A program made the position numbers and the translations under genes. Below are positions 41,644 to 49,517 of a stretch of 49,621 bases of DNA, one piece after another (positions within the stretch are counted from its first letter, which is position 1; every line of letters starts with the position of its first letter). The notes beneath the pieces were generated by a model. That model made no database searches. It was not told the DNA's origin and was given only the letters and a program-made list of their open reading frames with translations. This DNA is from SZUA-152 sp964401355 (GTDB lineage Bacteria > Pseudomonadota > Gammaproteobacteria > SZUA-152): assembly GCA_964401355.1 (NCBI GenBank), contig CAYNYJ010000016.1, positions 1 through 49,621 on the forward strand, written 5' to 3'.

Positions 41644-42486
41644 ATGACTGATACAACATCGAACACAAAGACCCATCGCATGGATATCGAGGCACTGACG
41701 CGCGGTCGTCACACCCCGCAACTGGCCGAGGAAACCGTGTGCCTGCAAATACAGAATCTCGATCTGTTTTATGGTGACAAGCAAGCCTTGCACAGCATTG
41801 ACATGATGATTCCCAAGCAACGGGTGACGGCGTTTATCGGCCCCAGTGGTTGCGGTAAATCGACCTTGTTGCGCTGTATTAATCGCATGAATGATCTGGT
41901 GGACGGGGTGCGTATTAAAGGCCAGGTATTGCTCGATGGAGAGGACATCTATGACAAGTCGGTGAACGTGGCGGATCTGCGCCGGCGGGTGGGGATGGTG
42001 TTCCAGAAACCCAATCCCTTTCCCAAATCCATTTATGAAAACGTCGCGTATGGTTTGCGCTTACAAGGGGTGAAAGATCGGCGCATCATGGATGAAGTCA
42101 TTGAGACTTCATTGAAGAGCGCGGCCCTGTGGGATGAGGTGAAAGACCGGTTGCACGATAGTGCCTTTGGTTTGTCCGGGGGGCAGCAACAGCGACTGGT
42201 GATTGCGCGTGCCATTGCCATCGAGCCGGAAGTATTATTGCTGGACGAGCCCGCCTCGGCACTGGATCCGATTTCCACCTTGAAGATCGAAGAACTGATC
42301 TATGAGTTGAAGGCGAAATATACCATCGTGATTGTTACTCATAACATGCAGCAGGCGGCACGAGTATCGGATTACACCGCCTTTATGTATATCGGTAAAC
42401 TCATCGAATACGGTGATACCAATACGTTGTTTACCAATCCACGACATAAACAAACGGAAGATTATATTACCGGTCGTTACGGTTAG
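41644..42486 (+). CDS. pstB: Phosphate ABC transporter ATP-binding protein PstB
   Basis: A 280-residue ABC ATPase energising phosphate import. Walker A is 'FIGPSGCGKSTLLRC', the signature is 'LSGGQQQRLVIARAIA', Walker B is 'VLLLDEPASALDPIS', and the switch is 'IVIVTHNMQQAARVSDYTAFM'. 'NRMNDLVDGVRIKGQVLLDGEDIY' is a PstB-specific stretch. I start at ATG 41644; a TTG three codons earlier is also open. It is separated from phoU by an inserted MITE. Confidence 0.96.
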   Translation: MTDTTSNTKTHRMDIEALTRGRHTPQLAEETVCLQIQNLDLFYGDKQALHSIDMMIPKQRVTAFIGPSGCGKSTLLRCINRMNDLVDGVRIKGQVLLDGEDIYDKSVNVADLRRRVGMVFQKPNPFPKSIYENVAYGLRLQGVKDRRIMDEVIETSLKSAALWDEVKDRLHDSAFGLSGGQQQRLVIARAIAIEPEVLLLDEPASALDPISTLKIEELIYELKAKYTIVIVTHNMQQAARVSDYTAFMYIGKLIEYGDTNTLFTNPRHKQTEDYITGRYG

Positions 42487-42495
42487 TTATCGATT

Positions 42496-42840
42496 TGCTA
42501 CTGTCCCGTTAACAGAGACTTGCCATATCGAAATTTGTTATTTTACGCAACACTGTAGTACGAGTTGTGAACTTGAGGCATGAATTATCAGTACCCTCTT
42601 CCGTCAGAGCCTGCCCCGCGTAGCGTTTTGGGTATTCCGGCGTATGCCGGAACATAAGCGCGCAGCGCGTTGAACGCCAAAGGCGGCCCGAAGGGTGAGC
42701 GTAGCGAATAATCCAGAGGTCGCCTAAGAACGCCTACTTTTGGTGGTTCAACGACTTGCTGGATGCCGGAATACAAAAGCATGTGCCGGACTTGATCCGG
42801 TATCCGGCATGACGGATATAAAGTTAACGGGACAGCAGTG
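42496..42840 (+). mobile_element. MITE, family 1 copy B (345 bp, 9-bp target duplication)
   Basis: The right end GTTAACGGGACAGCAGTG is identical to that of copy A; the left end TGCTACTGTCCCGTTAAC differs at three of 18 positions. TTATCGATT flanks it on both sides (42487-42495 and 42841-42849) as a 9-bp target duplication. The interior shares CTTCCGTCAGAGCCTGCCCC and the ATTCCGGCG palindrome with copy A, but holds about 85 more bases, including a GCGCGCAGCGCG-rich stretch. No transposase is encoded. It separates pstB from phoU. Confidence 0.88.
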
Positions 42841-42903
42841 TTATCGATTGTAATTTCATCACCGTCCACAGGCTACATCAAGACCACCGCAAAGAGGCCA
42901 AAC

Positions 42904-43617
42904 ATGGGAACAGGGAATATTAACCATCATATTTCGCAACAGTTTAATGAGGAACTGGAAGCGATTCGTCACAAGGTGCTAGCCATGGGCGGGCTAGTGG
43001 AAGAACAGATTGAAAATGCCACTGCGGCTCTGGTTTCCGGTGACGTTGAGCGGGCAGAGGGCGTGATCAGCCGTGATTATCAGGTGAATGCCCTGGAGGT
43101 GGCCATCGACGAAGAGTCGATTCAGGTATTGGCACGCCGCCAACCGGCCGCGGGTGATTTGCGTTTGATTGTCGCGGTGATTAAAACCATCACCGATCTG
43201 GAACGCATGGGTGATCAGGCCGAGAAGGTTGCGCGTATGGCGGTGCACCTGGCGGATATGGAACGCCCCAAAAACCAGTACGGTGAATTGGAACATTTGA
43301 GCGATCAGGTGCGCAAGATGTTACGCGGTGCGCTGGATGCCTTTGCGCGCATGGATGCCGAAGCTGCCGCCAATGTGGCGCAGCAAGATATCAAGGTAGA
43401 TGCGGAATACGATGCCATTATGCGACAGATGATTACCTTCATGATGGAAGATCCACGTAACGTGAAGCGGACTCTGGATACCATGTGGTCGGCGCGCGCA
43501 CTGGAACGCATCGGTGATCATGCCCGCAATATGTGCGAATACGTGATTTATCTGGTGAAGGGTAAAGACGTGCGCCACATCAGCTTGGAAGAGCTGTCGA
43601 AAGAGGCGAGCGACTAG
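42904..43617 (+). CDS. phoU: Phosphate transport system regulator PhoU
   Basis: A 237-residue all-helical protein that links the Pst transporter to PhoR and keeps the Pho regulon silent when phosphate is plentiful. Two PhoU repeats are visible: 'FNEELEAIRHKVLAMGGLVEEQIENATAALVSGD', 'ARRQPAAGDLRLIVAVIKTITDLERMGDQAEKVAR', then 'QMITFMMEDPRNVKRTLDTMWSARALERIGDHARNMCEYVIYLVKG', with the metal-binding ExxxDxxE-type acids. ATG 42904 is preceded by GAGG. The frame is open upstream into the MITE, but that part is not conserved. Confidence 0.95.
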   Translation: MGTGNINHHISQQFNEELEAIRHKVLAMGGLVEEQIENATAALVSGDVERAEGVISRDYQVNALEVAIDEESIQVLARRQPAAGDLRLIVAVIKTITDLERMGDQAEKVARMAVHLADMERPKNQYGELEHLSDQVRKMLRGALDAFARMDAEAAANVAQQDIKVDAEYDAIMRQMITFMMEDPRNVKRTLDTMWSARALERIGDHARNMCEYVIYLVKGKDVRHISLEELSKEASD

Positions 43618-43630
43618 CGCTATATTTTAA

Positions 43631-43686
43631 GTGCTGAGTGCTGAGTGCTGAGTGCTGAGTGCTGAGTGCTAGGTGCTAGGTGCTTA
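43631..43686 (+). repeat. GTGCTGA heptamer array overlapping the hemB stop
   Basis: Eight consecutive heptamers: five GTGCTGA, two GTGCTAG and one GTGCTTA. The last one contains the complement of the hemB stop codon. The same unit is found after gor at 27742-27769. Confidence 0.92.
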
Positions 43687-44703
43687 GTCCGTTTCTTTCA
43701 ACCACTGTGCCGCACGTTTTGCGAAATACGTCAGTATCCCATTGGCACCGGCGCGCTTGAAGGCCAGCAGTGATTCCATGATCACTGCCTTTTCATCCAG
43801 CCAACCATTTTGTGCGGCAGCCATAATCATCGCGTACTCACCACTGACTTGATACACAAAAGTGGGCGCGCCGAACTGGTCTTTGACACGGCGTACGATG
43901 TCGAGATAGGGCATGCCAGGTTTGATCATCACCATGTCTGCCCCTTCATCCAGATCCATGCCGACTTCCCACAGAGCTTCGTCGCTGTTGGCGGGATCCA
44001 TTTGATAGGTATATTTATTGCCTGCACCGAGATTGGCCGATGAGCCCACTGCATCCCGAAACGGCCCATAAAAACTGGAGGCATACTTGGCCGCGTAGGC
44101 CAGTATACGGGTATGGATGTGGCCGTTGGCTTCCAGTGCTTCTCGAATCGCACCGATGCGGCCATCCATCATGTCAGACGGCGCGACGATATCGGCACCG
44201 GCTTCCGCGTGTGATACCGCCTGCTTGATTAACACCGCGATGGTTTCATCATTCATCACATATCCTGCATCGTCGATGAGACCATCCTGACCGTGCGTGG
44301 TGAACGGGTCGAGTGCTACATCAGTAATCACCCCTAACTCGGGATGTGCGGCCTTTAAGGCCCGCACAGCGCGTTGAGCAAGTCCCTCTGGATTAAAAGC
44401 TTCACGTGCATCCAGCGACTTGGCTTCCGCAGGCGTAACGGGAAACAGCGCAATGGCCGGTACACCCAAGGCCACCAACTCATCGGCTTCTTTAAGTAGC
44501 TCATCAATGCTGATGCGTTCCACACCCGGCATGGAGGGTATCGCCTCGCGTTGTGCTTTGCCCTCGAGTACAAACATCGGATAAATCAGGTCGTCCACCG
44601 AGAGGCGAGATTCACGCATCAAGCGACGACTGAAATCGTCACGGCGCATACGACGCATGCGAACGCCAGGATAGCGGCCTTTTCCTGTTTCTAGTTTGGA
44701 CAC
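43684..44703 (-). CDS. hemB: Delta-aminolevulinic acid dehydratase (porphobilinogen synthase)
   Basis: A 339-residue enzyme that joins two 5-aminolevulinate molecules to porphobilinogen in heme synthesis. The Schiff-base lysines lie in 'YAAKYASSFYGPF' and 'MVMIKPGMPYLDIV'. The metal region is 'VITDVALDPFTTHGQDGLIDD', with Asp and Ala in place of the three zinc cysteines, so this is the magnesium-dependent type known from Pseudomonas. I start at GTG 44703 because AGGAG lies nine bases before it; the frame extends to a TTG at 44730, but that part contains the Shine-Dalgarno. Confidence 0.95.
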   Translation of the reverse strand: MSKLETGKGRYPGVRMRRMRRDDFSRRLMRESRLSVDDLIYPMFVLEGKAQREAIPSMPGVERISIDELLKEADELVALGVPAIALFPVTPAEAKSLDAREAFNPEGLAQRAVRALKAAHPELGVITDVALDPFTTHGQDGLIDDAGYVMNDETIAVLIKQAVSHAEAGADIVAPSDMMDGRIGAIREALEANGHIHTRILAYAAKYASSFYGPFRDAVGSSANLGAGNKYTYQMDPANSDEALWEVGMDLDEGADMVMIKPGMPYLDIVRRVKDQFGAPTFVYQVSGEYAMIMAAAQNGWLDEKAVIMESLLAFKRAGANGILTYFAKRAAQWLKETD

Positions 44704-44894
44704 GATGATTAACTCCTGGCTGGGTGGCAATGCGTAATGAGGGGTACTTGCGTGTTACAGGGGTGCGAATATCGGCAGATGAAAAGAAGTGCGTAGATGT
44801 TTCAATTTGCCTTTTAGTTGTGATTAGTCGCGATTTTGTTGTTGAATATCGTGATACACCCTGTTATTTGCCGCGATTTCTAACGAAAAAAGGT

Positions 44895-44932
44895 CAAAAA
44901 ATCGGGCACACAAGATAACCTGTGTGCCCGAT
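44895..44932 (-). terminator. Rho-independent terminator of adk
   Basis: ATCGGGCACACA and TGTGTGCCCGAT form a perfect 12-base stem around an eight-base loop. On the minus strand it is followed by a run of six T. It lies about 65 bases beyond the adk stop. Confidence 0.85.
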
Positions 44933-44996
44933 TGTAATAGTGCCCCCCGCTAGAAACAAGCCAGGGGACTGTTAGCTTTAAAGGGCCTTCAGCCGA

Positions 44997-45299
44997 TTAA
45001 GACTTTTTGGCTTTCTTCTTGGTTGCTTTTTTCTTGGCTGCTTTCTTTTTAGCAACCTTCTTTTTGGCTACTTTTTTCTTAGCGACCTTTTTCTTGGCTG
45101 CTTTCTTTTTAGCAACCTTCTTTTTGGCTACTTTTTTCTTAGCGACCTTTTTCTTCGCTGTTTTCTTTTTAGCAACCTTTTTCTTGGCTACTTTTTTCTT
45201 TACTGATTTTTTCACGACCTTCTTCTTCGCTACCGTTTTTTTCTTAACGACCTTCTTCTTTGCTACCTTCTTCTTTGCTGTTTTCTTTTTTACCGCCAT
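44997..45299 (-). CDS. Nested lysine-rich H1-like nucleoid protein (internal in-frame start in adk)
   Basis: A 100-residue product starting 'MAVKKKTAKKKVAKKK' would arise from an internal ATG in the adk frame. It consists almost wholly of Lys, Ala and Val in repeats of about eight residues, as in histone-H1-like proteins such as AlgP or the Hc1/Hc2 tails, and should bind DNA without sequence preference. AAGGAGG lies eight bases before the ATG, a far better ribosome site than that of adk itself. The beginning closely resembles the head of the HU-like protein at 8335. Whether it is made alone, as a fusion, or both cannot be told from sequence. Confidence 0.6.
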   Translation of the reverse strand: MAVKKKTAKKKVAKKKVVKKKTVAKKKVVKKSVKKKVAKKKVAKKKTAKKKVAKKKVAKKKVAKKKAAKKKVAKKKVAKKKVAKKKAAKKKATKKKAKKS

Positions 45300-46136
45300 G
45301 GTCTTTGCCTCCTTAGTGGCACCGCTGCTTGTTTGATTTGAAGATGCTACTGACTTTATTTCGGGTTTATCTAGAACTTCTTTAGCTTTTAGCTCTAATT
45401 TAGTTGTTTTTTCACGAGTTTCCAACTTTGGAGTGGAAACTTTTTCGGTTTTCATTTGTATAGCTACTTCAGACTCACTCATATTTGCACGCATTTTTTC
45501 TATGACTTTGCAGATGCGGGCAAAAATTCTATCAATTTCTCCACTACCTTCGACTTCCAACAGCTTACCTTGTATCTGATAATGCTGGATCATCGGTTTG
45601 GTCTGTGTTTCATAGACACGCAGGCGATTAGCGATGGTGTCTTCGTTATCGTCGGCACGATGATGCAGTGTGCTGCCACACAGATCACAGTGGCCATCCA
45701 TCTTTGGCGGTGACGTGTAGAGGTTGTACATCTGACCACAGGTTTTACAGGTACGACGACCGGCTATGCGCTGAATCAATAGGTCAAAATCGACATCAAT
45801 CAGCACTGCTGCCTGTAGCGGCCGGCCCATTCGGTTCAAAATGGTGTCAAGTGCCGCAGCCTGGGGTAAATTCCGCGGAAATCCGTCGAGTATAAAACCT
45901 CTTTGTGTATCGTCGTCGTTGAGTCGTTCTTCGATCATGCCGAGTACGATCTGATCAGTCACCAGTTGGCCTGCGTCCATTGCGCCTTTGGCTTGTATTC
46001 CTAGTGGTGTTCGTTCAGCGACTGCAGTTCGCAGCAGATCGCCGGTGGAAATCTGCGGTACCTTGTATTTTGCAATCAACTTTTTTGCTTGGGTGCCCTT
46101 ACCGGACCCAGGTGCGCCGACTAGTACAATCCTCAA
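44997..46136 (-). CDS. adk: Adenylate kinase fused to a lysine-rich histone-H1-like tail
   Basis: A 379-residue frame. Residues 1-216 are a complete adenylate kinase (ATP + AMP to 2 ADP): P-loop 'GAPGSGKGT' (7-15), AMP site 'STGDLLRTAV', 'DGFPRNLPQA', and a LID zinc site with Cys130, Cys133, Cys150 and Cys153. Normal enzymes end here. Residues 217-279 are a polar linker, and 280-379 are Lys/Ala/Val repeats of the KKKVAKKK type. Inside the frame, at Met280, is an ATG with a perfect Shine-Dalgarno, so the tail may also be a separate protein. The start is TTG, with AGGAAAGGGGGG upstream. No stop separates kinase and tail. Confidence 0.9.
   Translation of the reverse strand: MRIVLVGAPGSGKGTQAKKLIAKYKVPQISTGDLLRTAVAERTPLGIQAKGAMDAGQLVTDQIVLGMIEERLNDDDTQRGFILDGFPRNLPQAAALDTILNRMGRPLQAAVLIDVDFDLLIQRIAGRRTCKTCGQMYNLYTSPPKMDGHCDLCGSTLHHRADDNEDTIANRLRVYETQTKPMIQHYQIQGKLLEVEGSGEIDRIFARICKVIEKMRANMSESEVAIQMKTEKVSTPKLETREKTTKLELKAKEVLDKPEIKSVASSNQTSSGATKEAKTMAVKKKTAKKKVAKKKVVKKKTVAKKKVVKKSVKKKVAKKKVAKKKTAKKKVAKKKVAKKKVAKKKAAKKKVAKKKVAKKKVAKKKAAKKKATKKKAKKS
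45308..45314 (-). promoter_or_regulatory. Internal Shine-Dalgarno for the nested H1-like protein
   Basis: On the minus strand AAGGAGG is followed by eight bases and ATG (AAGGAGGCAAAGACCATG). It matches the 16S anti-Shine-Dalgarno fully and has ideal spacing, which is unlikely by chance within a coding region that happens to continue into a distinct domain. Confidence 0.75.
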
Positions 46137-46669
46137 CTCGGCAGCCCCCCCTTTCCTAAATAATTAAGAGCTAAAACCATCAAAACATTCTCATCAGAAA
46201 TCATAATCGTTTGGCAAATGTTCAATAAATTAACGATTGCCACTGACTGTTATCACCGTTAAAGAGCATCGAAATTTATTGTTTGCGACAACTGTTTGCG
46301 ACAACTATTTGCGACAACCACATAAAACAAATTTCGAATGTTACGCTACACATGATAACAAGCATGCATACGATTCGCGCTAAACGTACTCTTAAGTTAT
46401 TAGGTAAGTCAATACTTTGCGCAATGAATTTTATTGTTAAGCAAACATGTTATCAGTGTATTTTGCGAAGCGGGTATGGAAGATCAGTTTTAGTTAGGTG
46501 TGATTTCCGCTGAGCCAAGGTTGAGTTTAAATAAGAGAAGTACGTTTTAATGCTTTATATGTGGACAGAAACGCTATGCTTTATAGGTTAGCGTTTATTT
46601 GTGTTGGATTTTCTGAGAATCAGTGGTTCAATTTAAACAACGAAAAATGAATCCGAGAGGGGTGATGGC
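46137..46669. other. A+T-rich intergenic region between adk and pfp
   Basis: No convincing gene. It separates the divergent adk and pfp genes, so it should hold both promoters. The only structure I see is a triple 13-bp repeat at 46281-46319. A short open frame at 46283-46513 runs through that repeat and has no recognisable features. Confidence 0.5.
46281..46319 (+). repeat. Three tandem 13-bp repeats (GTTTGCGACAACT)
   Basis: GTTTGCGACAACT occurs twice exactly and a third time as ATTTGCGACAACC, head to tail. Position between two divergent genes makes a regulator-binding site possible; a simple slippage product is equally possible. Confidence 0.85.
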
Positions 46670-47938
46670 ATGACGAAAAAAAATGCTTTTTATGCGCAGT
46701 CAGGTGGCGTTACGGCGGTGATCAATGCAAGTGCATGTGGTGTGATTGAAACCGCACGCAAATATAAGGACAAGATTGGAAAGGTTTACGCGGGTCGAAA
46801 CGGCATCATTGGTGCCTTGACCGAAGACCTTATTGATACCAGTAAAGAGTCAGCGCGTGCGATTGCCGCATTACGACACACGCCTTCCGGGGCGTTTGGC
46901 TCCTGTCGTTACAAATTAAAGGGTCTGGATACCCATCGTGCCGAATATGAACGACTGATCGAGGTGTTTGCGGCGCATAATATCGGTTATTTCTTTTATA
47001 ACGGCGGCGGTGACTCTGCGGATACCTGTTTAAAGATTTCACAGTTGGCCAAATCCATGAAATATCCGATTCAGGCGATCCATGTGCCGAAGACGGTCGA
47101 TAACGATTTACCGATTACCGATAACTGTCCTGGCTTCGGTTCCGTGGCCAAGTACATCGCTATTTCTACCCGTGAGGCCAGTTTCGATGTGGCATCTATG
47201 TGTAAAACTTCCACCAAGGTGTTTGTGTTGGAGGTGATGGGCCGTCACGCCGGTTGGATTGCCGCGGCGGGCGGCATGGCTTCCAGCGAAGAGTGCAAAA
47301 TTCCGGTGATCATCCTGTTCCCCGAGGTGGCCTTCAACAAAACCAAGTTTCTTAAAGCGGTTAAAGACAACGTCAACACGTTTGGCTATTGCACCGTGGT
47401 GGTGTCGGAAGGTGTGCATGATTCCAGCGGCAAGTTTCTCGCCGACCAGGGTTTGACAGATGCCTTTGGTCACGCGCAACTGGGTGGCGTGGCACCGGTG
47501 ATCGCCAACATGGTGCGCGACGCTCATGGTTATAAATATCATTGGGCGGTGGCAGACTACCTGCAACGCGCAGCGCGGCATATTGCCTCCAAGACCGATG
47601 TTGATCAGGCCTATGCTATGGGCAAGGCCGCAGTGGAGCTGGCCATCCAGGGTGAAAACTCGGTGATGCCCACGATTGTTCGTAAATCCAACAAGCCTTA
47701 TAAGTGGGTTATCGGCAAGGCCAAGTTGTCACGCGTGGCCAATGTGGAAAAGATGATGCCCAAGAGCTTCATCACCAAAGATGGCTTTGGCATCACCCAA
47801 AAATGCCGCGAGTATCTTGCGCCGCTGATGCAGGGTGAAGATTATCCGCCTTATGGCAAGGATGGCCTGCCCATCTACGTGCAGCTGAAAAAAGTCGCGG
47901 TGAAAAAGAAGTTGGCCAAAGAGTTTAAGGTGAAGTAG
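46670..47938 (+). CDS. pfp: Pyrophosphate-type 6-phosphofructokinase
   Basis: A 422-residue phosphofructokinase. The nucleotide-site motif is 'GGGDSADTC' (residues 112-120) and the catalytic motif is 'PKTVDND' (140-146), where the lysine preceding TVDND is the hallmark of enzymes using pyrophosphate rather than ATP. 'EVMGRHAGWIAAAGG' is the sugar-phosphate contact. It converts fructose 6-phosphate and PPi to fructose 1,6-bisphosphate reversibly, so it can serve glycolysis, gluconeogenesis or a Calvin-type cycle. GAGAGGGGTG precedes the ATG. Methanotrophs and several sulfur oxidisers carry such enzymes. Confidence 0.9.
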   Translation: MTKKNAFYAQSGGVTAVINASACGVIETARKYKDKIGKVYAGRNGIIGALTEDLIDTSKESARAIAALRHTPSGAFGSCRYKLKGLDTHRAEYERLIEVFAAHNIGYFFYNGGGDSADTCLKISQLAKSMKYPIQAIHVPKTVDNDLPITDNCPGFGSVAKYIAISTREASFDVASMCKTSTKVFVLEVMGRHAGWIAAAGGMASSEECKIPVIILFPEVAFNKTKFLKAVKDNVNTFGYCTVVVSEGVHDSSGKFLADQGLTDAFGHAQLGGVAPVIANMVRDAHGYKYHWAVADYLQRAARHIASKTDVDQAYAMGKAAVELAIQGENSVMPTIVRKSNKPYKWVIGKAKLSRVANVEKMMPKSFITKDGFGITQKCREYLAPLMQGEDYPPYGKDGLPIYVQLKKVAVKKKLAKEFKVK

Positions 47939-48006
47939 CCGGGTTGGTGGGCGTTGTGTGGATTAACGTTCGTGTTAAAAGATTCAGGTTAAAAGGTGAA
48001 TAGTGA

Positions 48007-48691
48007 GTAGGGTGGGCACGTTTTTCCGTGCCCACATACAGGCCTCGGACTCCGCGTGGGCAGGTAAAGCCTGCCCACCCTACGGAGTGAAAGTTAGGAG
48101 CAACGCATAATCACCTAAGACAGATCCACCAACCTCAGCCGCTCCAGATACTCCGGCTCTTTGCTCAGCGCAATACGGCTCACGCCGATAAAACCCCCCA
48201 TCCAGACAAGTAGGGTGGGCACGTTTTCCGTGCCCACATACCGGCCACGGACTCTGCGTGAGAATACAAAACTTGCCCACCCTACGGGATGAAAATTAAG
48301 GGCCGCGCATCAACACCTAAGACGGATCCACCAACCCCAGCCGTTCCAAATACTCCGGCTCTTTGCTCAGCGCAATACGGCTCACGCCGATAAAACCCTC
48401 CATCCAGCCAAGTAGGGTGGGCACGTTTTCCGTGCCCACATACAGGCCTCGGACTCCGCGTGGGCAGGTAAAGCCTGCCCACCCTACGGAGTGAAAGTTA
48501 GGAGCAACGCATAATCACCTAAGACAGATCCACCAACCTCAGCCGCTCCAGATACTCCGGCTCTTTGCTCAGCGCAATACGGCTCACGCCGATAAAACCC
48601 CCCATCCAGACAAGTAGGGTGGGCACGTTTTCCGTGCCCACATACCGGCCACGGACTCTGCGTGAGAATACAAAACTTGCCCACCCTACGG
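48007..48691. repeat. Array alternating REP-like palindromes with duplicated 3' ends of the neighbouring gene
   Basis: Four palindromic units starting GTAGGGTGGGCACG lie at 48007-48085, 48210-48287, 48412-48489 and 48614-48691. They are of two alternating types, one with GGCCTCGGACTCCGCG and one with GGCCACGGACTCTGCG in the centre. Between them (48115-48209, 48317-48411, 48519-48613) are copies of the last ~30 codons of the unknown gene at 48721, still in frame on the minus strand up to a stop. The half-period is 202 bases; the first and third units are nearly identical, giving a 404-base period. Short 66-codon frames in the array are by-products. Confidence 0.9.
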
Positions 48692-48720
48692 GATGAAAAT
48701 TAAGGGCCGCGCATCAACAC

Positions 48721-49377
48721 CTAAGACGGATCCACCAACCCCAGCCGTTCCAGATACTCCGGCTCTTTGCTCAGCGCAATACGGCTCACCCCGATAAAAT
48801 CCCCCATCCAGTCATCGAGCGCGTCCAAGGTGGCATCACTGTCATGGCTGGCACGTTGCGCCTCGCTGGTTTCTCTCTTCTGCGCCTGATATTTCTGCTG
48901 CATGGACACCACCAGCGCCCGGCCCGCGTTGAGCGTGTCCGGGGTAATGCGAAAACGCGCCAGTGCCGTTTGGATGTCTTTGGAGCCCAACGCCGCATCG
49001 TAGAAATTCAGCATCTGCATATACAGCTTGTTATAGGACTGCTCGCGCTGACCGCCCAGCTCCAGTTGATTCTGAAAATTACGCTCGCGCTTCAAGGCAA
49101 TGCGCGCCAACTGCACCAGCTCAATGTATTGCTCATAGGCCGCACTGCGGGCCGCGGCCAGCTCATCCGTCGCCGCATATTGCTCGCCGTATTCCTTTTT
49201 CTGCTGTTGTTGAAGATCGTAACTATTATCGTACAGCGCCAAACCCTCCTGCACCGTGGCTTCATCGTAGCCGTAGTTCGCGTAAATCGGTTTGACCGTG
49301 TCATCGGTCAGCGCCACATCAAAGAAAAGCCGGTACTGGGCCAGGCGTTCATCCGTACTAAGAAGACTAAAATTCAT
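48721..49377 (-). CDS. Hypothetical helical protein
   Basis: A 218-residue protein I do not recognise. It is rich in Gln, Glu, Ala and Leu and looks almost wholly helical, with probable coiled-coil stretches ('YDLQQQQKKEYGEQYAATDELAAARSAAYEQY', 'LVVSMQQKYQAQKRETSEAQRA'). There is no signal peptide, membrane segment or cysteine pattern. The C-terminus 'FIGVSRIALSKEPEYLERLGLVDPS' is the piece that is duplicated downstream three times. I start at ATG 49377, with AGGAG seven bases upstream; an adjacent ATG at 49380 and a longer open frame are less likely. Confidence 0.7.
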   Translation of the reverse strand: MNFSLLSTDERLAQYRLFFDVALTDDTVKPIYANYGYDEATVQEGLALYDNSYDLQQQQKKEYGEQYAATDELAAARSAAYEQYIELVQLARIALKRERNFQNQLELGGQREQSYNKLYMQMLNFYDAALGSKDIQTALARFRITPDTLNAGRALVVSMQQKYQAQKRETSEAQRASHDSDATLDALDDWMGDFIGVSRIALSKEPEYLERLGLVDPS

Positions 49378-49517
49378 CATAAAACTCCTTGTATCCGTTA
49401 GAAGCCCCGAAACAATCGAAGCCCATCCATGCGCGAAGAAATCCTCACGTAAACAGCAAACAGCCACAAGGTAAATAAGGCCAAAATAGTGCCCAAGGCT
49501 GTCCTAGGGTGAATTTT

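Noticed and set aside
45007..45336. Plus-strand frame of Phe/Leu/Ala repeats (FLATFFLATFF)
   Set aside because: It is the antisense reading of the Lys-rich adk tail; the repeats of the true gene produce it.
46283..46513. 76-codon plus-strand frame between adk and pfp
   Set aside because: It begins in the triple 13-bp repeat, has no good ribosome site and no recognisable protein features.
48080..48684. Three similar 66-codon minus-strand frames
   Set aside because: They arise from the repeat array; only the first part of each non-palindromic segment corresponds to a real coding tail, and that is in a different frame.
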